Positions 7,231 to 8,901 of a stretch of DNA of 8,901 bases are shown here, one piece after another (position 1 is the first letter of the stretch; each line of letters begins with the position of its first letter). The stretch is from Christensenellaceae bacterium (GTDB lineage Bacteria > Bacillota > Clostridia > Christensenellales > UBA1750): contig JAITTC010000226.1 of assembly GCA_031287285.1 (NCBI GenBank), positions 1 to 8,901 of the forward strand, in the 5' to 3' direction. The notes below the pieces were generated by a model that worked only from the letters and a program-made list of their open reading frames with translations, searched no databases and was not told the DNA's origin. Made by a program: the position numbers and the translations under genes.

Positions 7231-7917
7231 ATGGCCAAATTGCCGGGGTATGCCTTCTTCCCGCGGGCGTTGATCGCCCTTTTGCGCTTTTTTTCGTGCT
7301 TCCGTGAACGAGTGCGCGCGGAAGGGGTTCTTTTTTGCGCAAAACCGCGGGTGTTCGTCGGCCGGCACTTCAATAACTATGGCCCCGTGGCGATGTATCT
7401 GCACATGCCGGTGAACTTTAGGCTTTGGGCCTTCGGCGCCTTCATGCAAAGCAAGAGCTGTTACCGCCATCTGCGCGAATATACCTTTACCCAGCGCAAG
7501 CGCTTCCCCGCGCCCATCGCGGCGCTTTTCGCCTTCCTCCTTTGCGGGCCAACGGCCGCGCTGCTCAAGGGCCTGCGCTGCATCCCCGTTCACCGCATGA
7601 GCAAAAGGGTGCTCGAAACGATCGACTGCTCGGTGCAAGCGCTTCAAAACGGCGAAAATATCATGATCCTGGTCGATAAGGACTACCGCAATACCCAAAG
7701 GGAAGTGGGCGAACTCTATTCCGGCGTGGCTGCGCTGGCGAGGCGCTATTTCAGGGCGACGGGCGAGGCGCTCGAATTCGCGCCGGTCATCCTCAGCCGT
7801 GCGGAGCACCGCCTGCGCATCGGCGAAAGCCTGACGCTCGATATAGAAAAGCCCTTTGCCGAGGGCAAGGCGGCTCTCATGCGCGGCCTGCAGGCCGCGC
7901 TGAGCCAAAGCTATTAA
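7231..7917 (+). CDS. Divergent PlsC-like (lysophospholipid) acyltransferase family protein
   Basis: A 228-residue protein that fits the glycerolipid acyltransferase fold, which moves acyl groups onto lysophosphatidate or similar lipids at the inner membrane. The order of blocks matches: FVGRHFNNYGPVAMYL (42-57) for block I, LLKGLRCIPVHR (111-122) for block II, IMILVDKDYRN (144-154) for block III, then GELYSGVAALARRY and FAPVIL (183-188) for block IV, and RLRIGESLTLD near the end. Block I has the histidine (H46) but glycine at the usual aspartate of HX4D, and block III has KD where EG is normal. A hydrophobic segment lies at about 96-112. Either it belongs to a variant HX4GP-type subfamily or its activity has changed. 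The ATG at 7231 has only a weak AGAGAG site, but follows the previous stop by 11 bases, so coupling is likely. Fold call moderate, substrate unknown. Confidence 0.72.
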   Translation: MAKLPGYAFFPRALIALLRFFSCFRERVRAEGVLFCAKPRVFVGRHFNNYGPVAMYLHMPVNFRLWAFGAFMQSKSCYRHLREYTFTQRKRFPAPIAALFAFLLCGPTAALLKGLRCIPVHRMSKRVLETIDCSVQALQNGENIMILVDKDYRNTQREVGELYSGVAALARRYFRATGEALEFAPVILSRAEHRLRIGESLTLDIEKPFAEGKAALMRGLQAALSQSY

Positions 7918-7934
7918 AAAAGGGGGATCCGGGC

Positions 7935-8708
7935 ATGGACGAATTGCGCCGCAAGCGCGGCTTCATCTGCGATATGGACGGCGTGATCTACCACGGCAAC
8001 CGCCTATTGCCGGGCGTGAAGGAATTCATCGCCTGGCTTTACGAGGAAGGAAAGAGCTTCTTGTTTCTGACCAACTCCTCCGAGCGCTCGCCCCTTGAGC
8101 TCCAGCAAAAGCTCAGCCGCTTAGGCCTTGACGTGAGCGCCGAGCATTTCTATACCTCAGCCCTTGCCACCGCCCAGTTCGTGGCCACGCAGCGGCCGGG
8201 CTGCAGCGCCTATGTGATCGGCGAGCCCGGGCTCGTGGGCGCGCTTTACAGCGCCGGGGTGACGATGAACGAAGTAAACCCCGACTATGTCATCGTGGGG
8301 GAAACCAGGGGCTACTCCTTCGAGCGCATCGAGCGGGCGATCTGGCTGGTGCAAAACGGCGCGCGGCTGCTGGGCACCAACCCGGACCTCACCGGCCCGA
8401 GCGAGAGGGGTATCATGCCCGCGACCAAGGCGCTCATCGCGCCGATTGAAATGGCCGCGGGGAAGGCGGCCTACTACGTGGGCAAGCCAAACCCGCTGAT
8501 GATGCGCCACGCCATGCGCGCCCTTGGCGAAAGGCAGGAAGACGCGGCGATCATCGGCGACAGGATGGACACCGACATCGTGGCTGGCATCGAGTCCGAA
8601 ATCGAAACGGTTTTGGTTCTCTCTGGTGTCACGGCGCGCGAAAACGTCGAGGATTACCCTTACAGGCCAAGCTATATCCTCGATGGCGTGGGCGATATCG
8701 TGGGCTAA
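7935..8708 (+). CDS. HAD-IIA (NagD/4-nitrophenylphosphatase-type) phosphatase
   Basis: A 257-residue haloacid-dehalogenase-superfamily hydrolase of the NagD branch, cytoplasmic and magnesium-dependent by family. Motif I is DMDGVIY (13-19) with nucleophile D13 and acid/base D15; motif II is LTNSS (45-49); the C2-type cap lies at about 80-180, with TNPD (148-151); motif III is GKPNP (K184); motif IV is GDRMDTD (208-214) with D209 and D214. All catalytic residues are present and the length is normal. The ATG at 7935 has AAGGGGG upstream at a slightly long distance and lies 17 bases after the acyltransferase stop. Family members act on nucleotide, sugar or glycerol phosphates; here the substrate cannot be told. 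Its place beside an acyltransferase makes a lipid-precursor phosphate such as glycerol phosphate conceivable, as inference only. Confidence 0.93.
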   Translation: MDELRRKRGFICDMDGVIYHGNRLLPGVKEFIAWLYEEGKSFLFLTNSSERSPLELQQKLSRLGLDVSAEHFYTSALATAQFVATQRPGCSAYVIGEPGLVGALYSAGVTMNEVNPDYVIVGETRGYSFERIERAIWLVQNGARLLGTNPDLTGPSERGIMPATKALIAPIEMAAGKAAYYVGKPNPLMMRHAMRALGERQEDAAIIGDRMDTDIVAGIESEIETVLVLSGVTARENVEDYPYRPSYILDGVGDIVG

Positions 8709-8752
8709 AGCGCGGCCGCCATGCTTTACGAACGGGGGTGACAATTATCGAA

Positions 8753-8901
8753 ATGTCAAAAGCGCAAAGGGCCCTCACAACGGCGCTGTTTGCGACCTAT
8801 GCGCTGCTGTTGGTAGGGGTTATCCTCTTCAAGCTGCCGTTTTACTCCGATTTTTCAGAGGGGGAGCGGGTCGTCAACCTGCTTCCCTTCCGGGGCGCCT
8901 T
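8753..8901 (+). CDS. VanZ-like family membrane protein, N-terminal part only
   Basis: Only 49 full codons are inside the window. The translation begins MSKAQRALTTALFATYALLL, continues into GVILFKLPFY and reaches GERVVNLLPFRGA. A first membrane span (about 9-28), the short FKLPF link and the R-x-x-NL-x-PF motif (here RVVNLLPF) are characteristic of VanZ-like proteins, named after the teicoplanin-resistance accessory protein, though most members have no proven role in resistance. The ATG at 8753 has GGGGGTG twelve bases upstream, rather far; an in-frame GTG at 8738 is an alternative start. It follows the phosphatase by 44 bases with no terminator between, so it probably belongs to the same transcript. 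Confidence 0.82.
   Translation, partial: MSKAQRALTTALFATYALLLVGVILFKLPFYSDFSEGERVVNLLPFRGA

Noticed and set aside
7210..7908. A 232-codon minus-strand open frame opposite the acyltransferase gene
   Set aside because: The plus-strand frame has family blocks in the right order and operon spacing. The opposite frame is His/Arg/Ala-rich without motifs, as expected from the complement of a GC-rich gene.
8709..8752. Possible vancomycin or teicoplanin resistance locus suggested by the VanZ-like gene
   Set aside because: There is no vanA/B-type ligase, vanH, vanX or vanRS gene in the window, and most VanZ-like proteins in Clostridia occur away from resistance clusters.

Overview
The window reads as chromosomal DNA from a GC-rich member of the Bacillota, probably a Clostridia-type anaerobe. 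This is an inference from AGGAGG-type ribosome binding sites before nearly every gene, good sigma-A-type promoters, a lipoprotein-anchored peptide-binding protein and a VanZ-like gene. No rRNA, tRNA, CRISPR array, transposase or phage gene was seen. No gene is visibly frameshifted; the two end genes are simply cut by the window.

Left and centre, all on the minus strand: a TetR-type regulator (1-399, C-terminus outside the window) has its own near-consensus promoter. It is followed by a gene-poor stretch (400-792) holding two REP-like repeat copies and a strong terminator. Then comes a complete oligopeptide ABC transporter, read from right to left: binding lipoprotein oppA (6540-4900), permeases oppB and oppC, ATPases oppD and oppF, ending at 793. 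oppB/oppC and oppD/oppF overlap by ATGA. A hairpin terminator followed by a candidate promoter separates oppA from oppBCDF. The cell could therefore make more binding protein than membrane complex, or run the two parts as separate units. Both ATPases carry the same C-terminal four-cysteine pattern, a probable iron-sulfur site.

Centre: a divergent intergenic region (6541-7012) carries a textbook promoter for oppA on the minus strand and an extended -10 promoter for the right-hand operon on the plus strand. The roughly 300 bases between them are unexplained.

Right, all on the plus strand: a tight run of a 68-residue single-span membrane protein (7013-7219), a divergent PlsC-like acyltransferase (7231-7917), a NagD-type HAD phosphatase (7935-8708) and the beginning of a VanZ-like membrane protein (8753 to the window end). 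The gaps are 11, 17 and 44 bases, so they are probably one transcript. The mix suggests an envelope or lipid-related job, but this is inference.

Most of the window is ordinary peptide-uptake machinery. The parts most worth a second look are the acyltransferase with altered catalytic motifs beside an unrecognised small membrane protein, the matched cysteine sites in OppD and OppF, and the repeat pair at 631-749. I do not see convincing evidence of an entirely new system.
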